Assembly: GCA_031841125.1 (NCBI GenBank)
Contig: CM063106.1
Span: 15,128,001-15,192,000, forward strand
Direction of reading: 5' to 3'
DNA: 64,000 nt
Source of the DNA: Acanthococcus lagerstroemiae
Taxonomy: Eukaryota > Arthropoda > Insecta > Hemiptera > Eriococcidae
In this document: positions 1-11,800 of the stretch, piece by piece
Numbering within the stretch: the first letter of the stretch is position 1
How the letters are laid out: the number at the start of each line of letters is the position of its first letter
Made by a program: the position numbers and the translations under genes
Notes under the pieces: generated by a model
The model's input: only the letters and a program-made list of their open reading frames with translations
What the model was told of the DNA's origin: nothing
Database searches by the model: none

Positions 1-938
1 TTATAAGGTGCGGTAACACTGCGTGCATATGTGGTCCACATCCGGATCAAAAATTCTCATTATAAAAACGGAGCTGTCTCACTGTAAGGACTTCTCCCCT
101 ACCATTCACCGATTTGATTTAAATTTGCCCGATTTCCCCCTCCCCCCTAATATTTAGATCTGATCTAGGGAGTATGCAGACCGAAAAAATGAATTCCTAC
201 CCCCCCCCCCCCAAGAGTAATTCAGGACTATACTATTATACATACAAGGTAATACGGATGAGTCTGCAACAATGTTAAATTTCCCGAGCAAAAAAAAAAA
301 CGCCCCTTGGCGCATTTACTTTGTTCAACAGTTTAATTTTTCATGAAGAGTAGTATCTGATCACGTAATCTGATTAACGTTGTTGACTTTAAGGACCCTT
401 ACAGAACTTGGTGATCGCTTTTCTTGAAGATAATGTATTGTTGGTTATCGAATAGGCGAACGTGAATATTTCCAATTTTGCATGACAATCTCTGTCTTTT
501 CAAGAAAGCCGCCTGTTCGCTGTTGACTGTAAACCAAATCCGGTGTGACATAATAATGCGTAACTTGTTTACTTTACAGTCATTTTCCCATAACTGATTG
601 TATCGAAAAACAATTCTAAAATACGCTTATTCCTTACCTTCAAACCTTTTTATAAAGAAAAGAAAGACAGACCGACTTAAAATTCACCCTGGCATATGTC
701 CTGAAATCTGATTGTCAAATTCAAGACATTTTCAGTTTACAGTGATTCCCAAATTTGGATTGTTATAATTGCCAACAAACCTTTCTTCTAAATGTTGTCC
801 AACTTAGCCCTTCTTGGCTGCGGGTCTACAATTTTCAATTTCATTTGTGTGAAGTGACACTGTGTGCGTCGAGTGCTTAGACTTTGTAGTCCATTGCACT
901 ATTCCTCAGGTTGCTGTTAAGGATTAGCTCAGTAACCT
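1..938. other. no recognisable feature
   Basis: AT-rich, with short homopolymer runs (a C run near 201-212, an A run near 291-300). No exon, repeat pair or element terminus was recognised. Confidence 0.5.
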
Positions 939-1670
939 CTATTTTATAGCCAAAGTGAGGATTTTACTGAGCTCTATTTCTTTGACTTCACTATGTGCTT
1001 CGCGTCTTGTCCTGGCTATTGCTGGGCATTGACATATGACATGGATCGAGTTTTTTCCCTCTTTTCTAAAGTGCTTACAGGAGCCGCTTTTCACGATTCC
1101 TCTTTTATGCCACATGTGTTTTGTGGCCCCATAACCAGTTAATAGTACGACCATGAGCCTTGCATGTTTCCTATCAAGCCCCAGCAGAAACTTGGCATAC
1201 TTACTGGAGGTGTCCCCTATCAGTGTTTTGCTGACTTTCATGCCACTGGTCGGCCGCTAGTGCATTTCCGTCTGCTTACTTATCCAAGCCTTAACTTTGA
1301 ATTTTATGACGCTGTATATGCAACCGAAAGACACGGCTTGGGTGTTGCCAGTTCTTTTCTTATCACCTCCTCCGCTAGCTTGCCAGCGATCATGTTCCTT
1401 TTTACGCCGCAGTGTCTCGGTTTCCATAGTATGGTGACATAGTTCTCCAGAGCAAGGGTGTATATAATTTGTTAACTCACTCCACCACCACCAGGGATGT
1501 AGTTTGGTGTGACGATAGTGCCTTAATAGCCAACTGACTGTCTGTACAGATATAGATCTGCTTAGTAACAAGGCTCTTCTGCTGGCTTTTATCAATGGCC
1601 CTCGTGATCGCCATTACCTGTGCTTTGAGGATAGTGACGCAGTTGCTCAGTGCCATTGAATAGTTCTTTA
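939..1670 (-). mobile_element. LINE 3' end: RNase H domain remnant
   Basis: Decayed non-LTR retrotransposon piece read on the minus strand in several frames. Around 1500-1660 it reads KAQVMAITRAIDKSQQKSL and IYICTDSQLAIKALSSH, the RNase HI fold with its TDSQ catalytic aspartate; the acidic residue normally in QAEV is lost. Around 939-1241 it reads KFLLGLDRKHARLMVVLLTG, then GSCKHFRKEGKNSIHVICQCPAIAR, the C-terminal Cys/His tail that follows RNase H in LINEs of the I/Jockey type. Frameshifts separate the parts. No RT domain is visible upstream. Confidence 0.8.
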
Positions 1671-4600
1671 CTTTTTTGTTTACGATTCGAATACCAGAGT
1701 GATGTTGAAAATCGAAGTGAAAACTTTATTTTCTGATCAGCGACTCAAGATAGGAAGGAACTTGTCTTCACCTCCGTTTGGGAGTAAATCTAAAAAAATA
1801 GTCCCGTAGTTCGCAATTCGAGATATCTGAAAACTATTGACTTTTCTTTCTCCTTTTTTGCTTTTCGGTTTCAAAAATTTTTTCTGTTGGCGAGACTAGA
1901 TTCTTAGTTAGAAATCCTGGGATAACTCCCTCTTCCCAGCAAAAACGAAATTTATTCGGGTACCTCTCCGTTTACTTTAATCAGTTAACATTTGAAATAC
2001 TGGATTAAAATCAAAGGGACCAATTTTCACTTTTTTTATTCTCCTTCGTCTCGTTCTGTTTTTTTTTCTTTTCTTCCTTCCGAATCAAAACTTGATGAAA
2101 ACTTTCGAGGCGACAACTTTCAATTTTTAAATTTAAATACGAGAATTCAGTCTTTGTACCCATTTTCGTTCTTTGACTTTCTTATCTGATCTCACGAAGG
2201 GAGAAATCAAACCAAGTTTTGTTTATTTATGTCAGTCTCGTTCTTTCTTTTTTCTTGTTCAATTTTTTTTTTTAGAACTGAAATTCGGGGCGGGGGGGGG
2301 TGATCGTAGCGAGTGATCAGTTTTTTGGCCAATTACTGAATGTGAAACTGACATTCATTTGTATTTTCTTTTTCAGAATTTATCTGGAGCTATTTGCGAC
2401 TAAGCGCTAGCGATTCTTGGTCTCCGATTTGGAAAATTGGAAAGAAAAATGTGAACTTTTTCATTTCAGAAATTTACCATTGTTGCAAAACCGCCGTACC
2501 ACTCGGTAGGTTTCTCCTCGGAGAGGAAATGTTTTATCGGGATCTATCTTAATTCTTAAAAATAGATTTCTTACTGTGATCGAGTCATATACAAAATTTA
2601 TGCCAAAATTCTGTTTTATATTCATGATTTCCGGAAAAACCGCCACTTTGTGTCATATTAGTTTATCTTACGCTATTACACTGTTTTCTCATTTCAAATT
2701 AAAGTGAAAAAGTGCCGTATAATTAAATGCGAATACACGTTACTGTCTCGTGTAAGTATATTTACAATGAATTTGCCATTTTTATTTTCAGTTTGTCTGG
2801 TGCTTAAATATAGACGGAAAGGAAAACATTGTTTGCATTTCATTATCAGCGTGTACTTATTTTAGAGATTCGTTTTAACATGTTTCGACTACCATCAAGT
2901 TCTCTATCCGATTGGACTAGACAGCGTTTTCAAATACCTGCATATTTGCTACTACATTTACTGTCAATTAATTTGTAAATTTTTTTGGTTTACGGGCCAT
3001 ATAGTCAGAAAATACATGTATTTGATGTTTTTGATCTCGAAATTGTTATGCATACACGTATTATTAATTAAAGTTCTCGATAAACGAGCGCGGAAACTGG
3101 AAAGTTCATTTTGTATCTTCGTACCGAGAAGGATATTAACATAAAATATACGGAGTCGGAAAAATTATAATAATTCTGAGCAGTGTATTCGCGATGATCA
3201 AAACTTTCACGACTACATTACTTAAATGCTCAAGTATGTAATTATACAATGTAATGAAGACGTTGCTAGACCATTTAGAATTTCACTTGAACCATGCTTT
3301 TGTTCTGGTATACCATCGAGTATACACTGCTCTTTGACATTGTAAATAAGTATAAATAGTAATCTAGACGTTGAAGCATTTTAAAAGCTCTCTATGTGCT
3401 GACGCGTGAAAAAGTGGAAAGCTATTTTCTCTGCCCCTTCAAAACTACACAACTGCATTATAAACGAATTCTAGAATTCGCAAATAAAATACTGAAATAC
3501 AACATAAATGAACATGAAATACCAAGAAGATGGAGTTTTAATATAGTAATGATTTACTCAGACATGGTGGAGGGGGCAGACTGCGAAAGGAAAATGTGGA
3601 GATGTCATAAGTACTGAGGTTCCAAAAATGTTCCATCTGCGTAGTCTCCATAGACGCAGAAATGGTGGTCTATGTTACTCGAAAGTTCGTAGGTCCGTGA
3701 ATCTGCTTAATTCTCAGAAACTTAAATGTCAAAACGGTGACAGATTTTGAATGGTTGTCGAAAGTTTCTTTTTCGTTGTTGAATTTTATAATATCGTTGA
3801 AATATCTTGCTCCTCGAATATCGCCTGGTGAGGAAAAAAACTTGAAACACCGATAGTGAGCAGATATTTGCTGACCGGATCCCTGTCTCCCTGTCCAAGA
3901 AGACCACTCCAACCTCTCCCCCAGCTTCTAGAAAAACAAAACAGGTCCAAGTCCGTTTGGGAGGACTCGTACTAAAATTATGCGATCTTTTTTTGCACAT
4001 AAGAAGCTCGCAATAAACAATAAAATCGTCTGATCATTTTTTTGAAACATCTTGCTGTTTCTTAGGTTTCTTGACATACGACGGACCCAGCAAATTTGCC
4101 TGATTTTTTTTTTGAAGGAGGTGGGAGAGGGGCTAATAAAATCGATGCGACCTTTTTTAAATGTTAAACACGATGGGTCCTTCAAAATGTACGGGAATCT
4201 GAATTTGAATTCAATATGGAAATTCAGTCGCACTATGACCTAATCCGAATTTGTTATTGTATATTACATACCAGAGTCCGAGTTAAGTGGAGGGGTCTTG
4301 GGATCAGAAAATTTAGCTTAATGATCCTTTTTTTTTTTCTTAAAGAAAAGAAGAAGAAGTTCATACACGTAATTGAGTTATAATTTGGTTTGAACCCCCA
4401 CTGCTGGCATCTAACGAGTTCTAAAGACTGATTTCAGAATTGGATTCGATAATTTCTTAGACCTAAAAGTCGACTCCCATCTTGATTTGTTTCACTTTTT
4501 CTCCGTGTTCTGTAATCACACAACAGGGTTCGAAGTTATTTATGCTTCAATCTCTATTAACATTTTGTACAAACCGAAATAGCGTCAGGACAGATTTACG

Positions 4601-4769
4601 GCGTTTTGAGTATGCAATTTTATTAACATTTCGAAGTATGATTCGCAGATGTTTGCGGAAATTCACGGCGTTGCACTTATGCAATTATATTAACATGCAG
4701 CCATGTTGTTACTGCATTCAAATTTGAAGTACAACATATTTTTTATAATGCGATGTCTTAAATAAGGAT
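1671..4769. other. intergenic or distal intron, no recognisable feature
   Basis: Low-complexity AT-rich sequence with T runs and a G run near 2291. Short open frames at 1992-2189, 3396-3617 and 3670-4243 show no domain, splice borders or codon pattern. If Dscam2 continues to the left this would be intron; no Ig8-like exon starting VPPRW was found by eye. Confidence 0.45.
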
Positions 4770-4777
4770 CTTAATAA

Positions 4778-5671
4778 TATTGATGCAAGATATTGAGAAA
4801 ATCAATTGTTATTATCACGATAGTTAAAAATATCAATATTGTACTTTATAAATATCGATAGATATTATCGATATTTCTGATATTTTGATCGGAAATATTT
4901 AGACCAAGTTAACCTGCCTTGTTTCATCATTTTTTCAAACAGTGTTTTCTATAATGCTTGTCCACTATATTTTACTAACGGAATCCAGTACAGCTGCCGG
5001 AATTGGCCTCGGTCTCTCTCTTTTCAAGTACTTGTCCATTTAATATTCCAAAATCCAACTTACAATATTTTAATTTACAAAACAAACACATTCACATTGA
5101 AGCACTTTTGAGCAAATTTAGTCATCAAAATCACTATCCAGCAGTTTTCTGGCGAATCAAGTTAAAACTGTTATCACATTTTTGGCTCAATAATAGGAAA
5201 AAACAATGAAAAACTGAACTTTGATCAAAAGAGACTTTATAATAATGGAACTTACAGGCCTCTTTATTACATACGTACTTATCATCATCAGTTAATCGTC
5301 CCAGGAAAAGGACCTAAAAATCGGTTACTTGAAGGCTTCTCTCTTAAATAAGGTACTAGGGAACTTGAAAAGGGGAAAAATGTATTATTAGGAAAATTTT
5401 GCACCAACAATGTCTGGCGGAAGGGCGAAACTGGCGAATTTTGAGGAATTTTAGCGTTTCCAGACAGCTGATCTCGCGACAGGGAAGAAGTAAAGTAACT
5501 TAATCGGTCACACTGTATTGGAGATTTTCAAAATATTGAAATATCGCTCTTCCTATAAGAATATCAATAGATATCGAACATTATCCGATAATCGGAAACT
5601 CTATTATTCGATATTCAGCGGAACAATTATCGATAGATAACGATATTTTTGATACGATATATGCATCACTA
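4778..5671. mobile_element. hAT-like non-autonomous DNA transposon
   Basis: An 894-bp segment with ends TATTGATGCA (left) and TGCATCACTA (right, i.e. TAGTGATGCA inverted), flanked by an 8-bp direct repeat CTTAATAA (4770-4777) / CTTAATAC (5672-5679), 7 of 8 identical. Both ends are rich in ATCGATA-type sequence (4800-4900 and 5520-5670) that can pair in inverted orientation. An 8-bp target duplication and an A/TGATGC-like terminus fit hAT elements. No transposase frame is visible inside. Confidence 0.6.
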
Positions 5672-6252
5672 CTTAATACGAGGTTAATGTTGAATAGAAG
5701 AAAATTACCAAAATATCAATTTGACTGAACCATTTTTTCACCTAAAAAGAAACTAGACCCTCTCATTTGAATATCCTTGTTCAATCCGCACCGTAGAAAT
5801 AATACAAATTCCGATTATCAGTCGGGAAGAAAAAAGTTTTTCTACCCACCCTATGTTCTTTACTTCCCATTAAATTTCATTTATGAAAACTTCAAACTTT
5901 GGAGGTGACCCTTAAAATGTGAAAATTGGAAATATTTCAACGGGACCGGTTATACTTGGAAAAACCAAACAACAGGGTGTCTCAAAAATTTATTGAAAAC
6001 TAAATTATAGGGACTACCTATGAGGGCTGGGTGGAAAGAGGGAACGAGTATGGAAGAGCAGAGGATGCATGAAGAAAAGTCGAGTTCCAGTTTCGGCAGC
6101 GGAGAAAATCTAAAATTAGATTTAGTCTTTGCTTTACATTAGTTCACAAATTTAGCACTCTGATATTTTTATGCCTCCAGCTTTTAACTCCGACAACATA
6201 TTGCTTCTGTTGTGACAAAAATGCCCGTCTAGTTTCAGTTTTGGTTTCCTAT

Positions 6253-6432
6253 TGGTCTGGTTGGCCGAGTGGATAGCGCGTTGGTCTCGGAATTCGAAGG
6301 TCCCGAGTTCGAGCCCACGTAGCAACTCGACAGATTTCATCCTAGGCCAGGTTTTCGGCCAGAAGGGAAGAGAGCTAAGACAGCCCTAACAGCCTCCCCG
6401 ACGTCTCTAAGGTAATACTCGAAAGGGCGGTT
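6253..6432 (+). mobile_element. tRNA-derived SINE, copy 1
   Basis: The head resembles a tRNA gene with box A TGGCCGAGTGG (6262-6272) and box B GAGTTCGAGCC (6305-6315). It continues into a body with CCTAGGCCAGGTTTTCGGCC, GGCTAAGACAGCCCTAAC-like sequence and CGACGTCTCTAAGGTAAT, ending near CTCGAAAGGGCGG. The same head and body occur inverted at 39310-39496, and the head alone at 54716-54785. The body makes this a SINE rather than a tRNA gene. Pol III would transcribe it and a LINE would supply the mobility enzymes. Confidence 0.85.
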
Positions 6433-7209
6433 GAGAGTAAATTAGAAAGGAAGGGGCTGGGTGGTTGAGCGTACAGAGAAGGGAGGGTAGAACGGGGTAG
6501 GATGACAAGATTTGGAGGCTGTCTCATAAGTGAAGTGGTTCCAAAACTGTAGCGACGCGGCCCAAAATAGGCCATTGTCTCCAAATGAAGTTTGAAAAGT
6601 CTGCAATTAGTGAATTCTAGAAGCCAGGGCAAAACAGGAAAAGAGTGAAATTTTTTAGGCTTTAACTGAAAATCTTGATATCTTAGTCGATATTTTGTTG
6701 TCCTTTCCCCACATGTCCTCAAATATTTGGTAACTACGGCTCTGTGGGGTTCGATACCGAGTACTACAGGTTTTTAATATCGAGCTACAGTCCCGGCTCC
6801 GGGATAGATTTGAAGTATACTTCAGTCCCGGCCTCAACTACAACCCAAACAATAACTTCTTTTCTGGGTTGGCATAAATATGAAAATCTTACCCACGAGC
6901 ACCAGCAAATATGTTCGCCGGACTCCGACTCTGCTATAAATTTTATTATTACGATGCTCTCTCGCCCGTGTTCTTGATTTCAACTCAGTTCATGATGTAT
7001 GATTTGTTTTGAAAAAAATTTGGCTCTTGGAGAGAGGAAGTTGGTAACTTGGCAGTTCTCAGACTCTGACTTGATGATGAATTGCTTCACACTGTGGACC
7101 GCTTAAAAAATTCTGCTATAAAACCTCGCGGCCTCAAATCATCTTGTGAAAGGCTTTTGAATTAGCTAAAAATAACGTTCTAGGTATTTCTTAGACTCAT
7201 TTCTAGAAA

Positions 7210-9130
7210 ATCTGCAAATCGATGAAAAATTTGGAATATTCACGTTCCTTTTGACTAATTTTGTATTCAGATTTCGAATCGGGTTCGTAAACGTGGAAAT
7301 TTTTCTCACTTTTGAGCACAAAGTGAGGCCCATTTCTTTCATTTTTGATATCCTTGAGAAAATATGGAATTTCTAGACCTATTCCTCGTGCTGATTCCGA
7401 GTATGATCCTAAAATTTCAATGAAAGTCATTCTTCACGTTAAGAGTGACCTTTTACAGATCGAAACGTTTAAAATGTACACATTATAAATCAAAGGAAAT
7501 CAAATTTTCGAATCTGATTTTAAAATCCTGAGGAAAAACTTTTTTACCCTGAAAACAATTTTTTACAGGTCGAAATGGTCAAAATGTTGAACTATATCGA
7601 AGGAAGAAAAAAATACTGCGCACATTTCAAATTTGAAACTGATTTCTAAATCTTGATGAAAACATTTTTGATGGATAAAATTCAACTTTATCTGTCAAAA
7701 AATAAGCTTCCTATTAACGGAGAAGAGAACGGAGTTTGAAATTGAATTTCAGTACTTCTGATTTCGAAACTGACTTTAAATTTATAACTCGAGTCTTTTT
7801 TACCTTGAGAGTGATTTTTTAAGGGTAGGCCGGGTACCAGAATACTTCTTCAAGAAATTGACCCTTAGAAGTGATAAAAATTACTCGTTTTTGAGCCCAG
7901 GGAGCAAAATGTTTTAAATTCTTCCCAGAATTTTTATGAAAGAATTATATTTTAGACGGTCAGGGGGTGGATGCTTATTCCCCAAATCCCCTCTTAGAAC
8001 CAGCTATATTTAATAATTTAAAATGTCAAAATATAAACCTCATATGCTAAAGGGGAAACTGTTTTGGAAATGAATTTTTGCATTCATTTCGAATCAGATT
8101 TTCAGAGTTTTATAAATTCCTTTTCTACCCTGAAATTGTCATCTTAAAAGTAAAATGGTAAAAATGTAAAATTTACATATCAAGGGAGAAGAACAAAGTA
8201 TTTCGAAATCCGATTTCTGCTCTGCTGATTTTGAATCTGACCTTGAAATTTAGATAAAAACCATTTTTCCACCCTGAACGTGATCTTTAAGGGTCAAAGA
8301 GGTCAAGAGGTCAGCATCTGAAACGTTCATATAAAAGAGACCAATTAGGAATATTGTACGATGAAATAAAATGCTTAGGTTGTTTTGAATCTTTAAATTT
8401 TCAATTAAAGCCTTTTTTCACCCTGAAATTGACTTTTTTGAGGTATAAAATGCAATGGTGTAGCTAGCCTAGTGTTTGAGGGTGGAGGGGTCTGATTTTG
8501 ACCAAGGGGAAAGGATGTTAAAGATGGTACTAAAATTAGAAAACCCATCGCAAAGAGGAGTCCAAATCTGCCTCCCCGCTACGTCACTAATAAGATGTTA
8601 AAGTGTAAAACTCCCATATGGAAGAGAAAAAAATATTCTGAAATCAATTTTCTGCGCCGATTCTGAATCTGACTATAAAATTTCGTGGAAAAACTTTTTC
8701 ACATTGAGAGTATTCTTTCAAAAATCAAAAAGGTCAAAATGCTGAGGTTGTGTACCAAAATATAAGAACAGCGTTCTGATAATAAGTTTTTGCTCTCATT
8801 TTTAATTAGACATTAAAATTTTGATGAAAGTTTTCTCCCTCGCCCTGAAATTAACGTTTTATGTCTGAAAATGTAATTTTCACAGTGAAAAGAGAGAATA
8901 ATTAAATTTTCAAGGTCAGGTTTGGAATCAATGCAACAATTTTACTTAGAAACACTGTTTTTTTTATAGATGTAGGTCTTACATTTTAACTTTCAAAAGG
9001 TAATTTTCAAGGTGACAAAAGTTTTCACCAAAATTTTAAAGTTAGATTCGAATTCAGTACTAAACATACTTCAAGAAATACTATATTTGCCATAAATTCG
9101 AAAGTCAAAAAGTGAGTTTTACTTTGTGCT
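7210..9130. repeat. degenerate tandem repeat array, type 1
   Basis: Roughly ten diverged units of about 130-250 bp follow each other. Each contains variants of GATTTCGAATCTGATTTTAA, GATGAAAACTTTTTTCACCC, TGAAAGTGATTTTT and GGTCAAAATGGTCAAAATG. Examples start near 7510, 7640, 7760, 8095, 8225, 8400, 8650 and 8790. No coding potential. A stray unit-like segment occurs near 12490-12630. Confidence 0.65.
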
Positions 9131-9764
9131 CAAAAGCCATTTTAGCGATCTAAAGATGGACCTGAAAACCGAGAAACATCTGCAGGGGTCTTTTATAGGC
9201 AATTCGAAAATCTTCTACTAGGAAGCTATGCCTGGTAGAGTATTTCTGTCGCTAGGTGTAGATTCGGAATAAAAAAGTACATCGGGATCAATAAAGTCTC
9301 AGAAATAGAAAAAATGATTTGTTTCTCAGCGTTAGCTCATTAGTTGGGCTGAAAAGTTGAAAAACAGGTTGACGAGTAACCTGAGCTCTCTACTCCTTTT
9401 CATTAGTTATTGAGAACACGATTTGAAATGAGTCCAGGACACGGATAATCCATCAATTATTGTCAAATCAGTTTGAGAAACAGAGCTGAAACGAGCTAAA
9501 GCTCAATTCATCCCAGTACTGGGTTATGATGTTTCGCCCACCTTTGAAACCGTATGCAGTCACAAAGAGCAGAAAGTTTGGTGTCAGACCACAGGCACGA
9601 AAAGGGAGCTTGGAGGGCTTAGACCCCCATTGAAAACACCCTGAGAAACTAGAAAATTGTGCGAGAAAAAGAATTTCCGGCATTATTTTGGTACTTGTTA
9701 GCCATCCATAAGTCCCACCCTTACTCCAGATCGGCTATTCGCACTTACATGTCGAACTCTTTTC
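9131..9764. other. no recognisable feature
   Basis: AT-rich sequence. Short frames at 9468-9683 and 9659-9841 have no recognised motif. Confidence 0.45.
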
Positions 9765-9935
9765 TCTTACCAAGTACTCAGCGATCCGAAATCGGGAAAC
9801 GAACACAAATATCTGGTTTTAGAGAATATAAAGGTGAGTGAGATGGCCGTTATACTCATTCTGCGGAGCTAAACTAGGTTTGCACTTCTTTTTTTGTTCG
9901 CTCAGCCAGAAATTTTTCTTCCGGCGGTAGTGTAT
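9765..9935 (+). repeat. direct repeat, copy 1
   Basis: About 170 bp, starting TACCAAGTACTCAGCGATCC and including GAAACGAACACAAATATC, GGCTAAACTAGGTTTGCACTT-like sequence and CAGCCAGAAATTTTTCT. A second copy in the same orientation lies at 10312-10475, with roughly three quarters of positions alike. Function unknown; probably two members of an interspersed or segmental repeat. Confidence 0.7.
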
Positions 9936-10311
9936 CCAGCTCCATCCGCCATGCCATCGTAATTAGTCATGCTCTCCTCTAATCTACTTAATTAAATATA
10001 TAACCACCGAACATGCTCATCTATCTACTGAACGTGCAACTCTAAAACTACTCATACAAACATTTCATGCAAAGCTTCTTTTTTTCCAAAAAGTTATAGA
10101 AAAGAAAATATAGTAGATAAAATAAGTTACTAGAAAAGAATGAACAAAAAAAAAATGAATAAAACAGACGGACGATGTCAAGATAGAACACGCTGAAATT
10201 TTAGAGTGCCGTAAATAAAAATAACGAGGTACTGGTATGTACTGAAATAAAATATTGAGATGAAAACTCGGGACGCAATTGTGGGTCAACAGCCGGGCCA
10301 GAATTATTACT

Positions 10312-10475
10312 TACCAGGTACTCGGCGACCCGAGGTCGAGAAACGAACACAAGTATCCGTTGTGAAAGAATATATAAGCGGGTGAGGTAGGCGCCGTACC
10401 CATTTTGCGGGGGCTAAACTAGGTTTACACTTCTTTTTTTGATCGCTCGGCCAGGAATTTTTCTGCCGGCTTACT
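10312..10475 (+). repeat. direct repeat, copy 2
   Basis: Same orientation as the copy at 9765-9935: TACCAGGTACTCGGCGACCC, GAAACGAACACAAGTATCC, GGGCTAAACTAGGTTTACAC and GGCCAGGAATTTTTCTGCCG. The sequence right after it (10476-10800) is less AT-rich and has one open frame with no recognised domain. Confidence 0.7.
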
Positions 10476-11264
10476 TTCCGCGGTTAATTAAATCTTCGTA
10501 TTCCGATAACACACGTTCCTTCGCAGCCCTTCAACTGCCGGTGTACAGAATACAGTCTATACCTCTATATACGCGCATTCCCTTCGGCCACCGTCATTTT
10601 TATTTCAGCCACGCTTCGCCTAGTCCTTGCTCTTATATAGGATTCACACGATTTTTCCATTTTCTCTTTCATTCTGTCTCGGTTTCGCAGTCTCGTCACG
10701 TGTACCTCGGATCCCGCTTTCACGGAGGTTGGCTCCTCGGAACCTTTCGCGCTCTCGGCAAGAAATTCAATACGATTGAAAACATCCGAATGGGATGCTA
10801 ATTTTTACGACCGGTTTGAAATTATAAACCTTCACCGTCGAGTATATGACTGAAACTATAAATAACGCTTCGTTTATATGTGCCACCGGAGTACACGGGT
10901 AAGATCGAAGGACTGCGAAAATCGAGTTCGGATATTCGTCACAACTCCTCGAGTGCTTCGAATTAGACTTTAAAATCAGCGTTCGAACTGACAGAACTGA
11001 GTATAAAGTACGTATTATGGGGTAAAGTGACGCGTGATTGAGTAGGTTAACTTTCAGCCCCCTCCCCGTTCAGAGCCGGATGTAGTGAAATGCGTCTTGA
11101 AGCCAGTCGACAAAAAAGCCATCACCGGCAGGGACTCTTAATCTGATTCTTTCTGCAAAATCTAACTTGTTCCTTCTTTCTCTCGTTGCTCCCTTCTCTC
11201 ACCTCGTTTTCTCTTTCTTCTTTTTTTCTATTTATTTATTTATTAGCCGACCAGTACATAATTT
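10476..11264. other. no recognisable feature
   Basis: Moderately GC-richer than its surroundings. A 120-codon frame (10439-10801, plus) is open, but it starts inside a repeat copy and shows no domain, so it is not called as a gene. Confidence 0.4.
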
Positions 11265-11800
11265 CCTTTATTTAATTCTGCGGTAAAAGAAGAGGGCTCC
11301 TTTTCCCGTACCATCTAAGCGAGGATTTGGCATATGCCTCTCCTTTAATTGCCCAGGTCTGTCGATCCGCAGTCATTCTCCTCCAGATTGGTCCTAGGTG
11401 CTTTTGAACTCGTTCCTCCATCTTATTAGTGGTCTCATTTGTAATCTTCTTGCCCCATATGGTACCCATTCTTCGACTCTCCTCTCCCATCTCTCTATTT
11501 TGTATTTAGACACATGTCCCCCATACTTCCATTTTAGTATTTTTATCGAATATCCTATTGTCCTTTAACCTAGTTTTATGTCTAGTTGTTTCGTTTGTTA
11601 CTAATTCTTGTTTCTTAATTCCAAACATACTAGTACCGCTAGGTCAAATGGCTGTGGCTGCCCCTCTCTGCCTGTGGAAAAGGACGGCTTCTGTCTTCTG
11701 GGCAGTCACCTCTAAGCCATTCACCTGCATCCAGATTTTCTTCAAATTTTATAAATTAGTGGTTCTTTTACCAGGACCTTCAGAGCTCCCTTCCATTCAT
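11265..11800 (-). mobile_element. RTE-like LINE C-terminal fragment
   Basis: Minus-strand reading across frames gives IKILKWKYGGHVSKYKIER, EEWVPYGARRLQMRPLIRW, RRMTADRQTWAIKGEAYAKS. This is the C-terminal tail of the RTE-like family seen at five other places here (K-WKY-GH-AR, R-RG-RP-RW, W--DR--W---AYA). Upstream, 11640-11740 reads GLEVTAQKTEAVLFHRQRG, which is closer to RT of RNase H-bearing LINEs, so the stretch may be a fusion of two fragments. Confidence 0.7.

Noticed and set aside
6253..6330. Possible tRNA gene
   Set aside because: Box A and box B are present, but the same head with the same non-tRNA body recurs elsewhere, so it is a SINE.
10439..10801. 120-codon open frame, plus strand
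   Set aside because: Begins inside a repeat copy and shows no domain, splice border or codon pattern.
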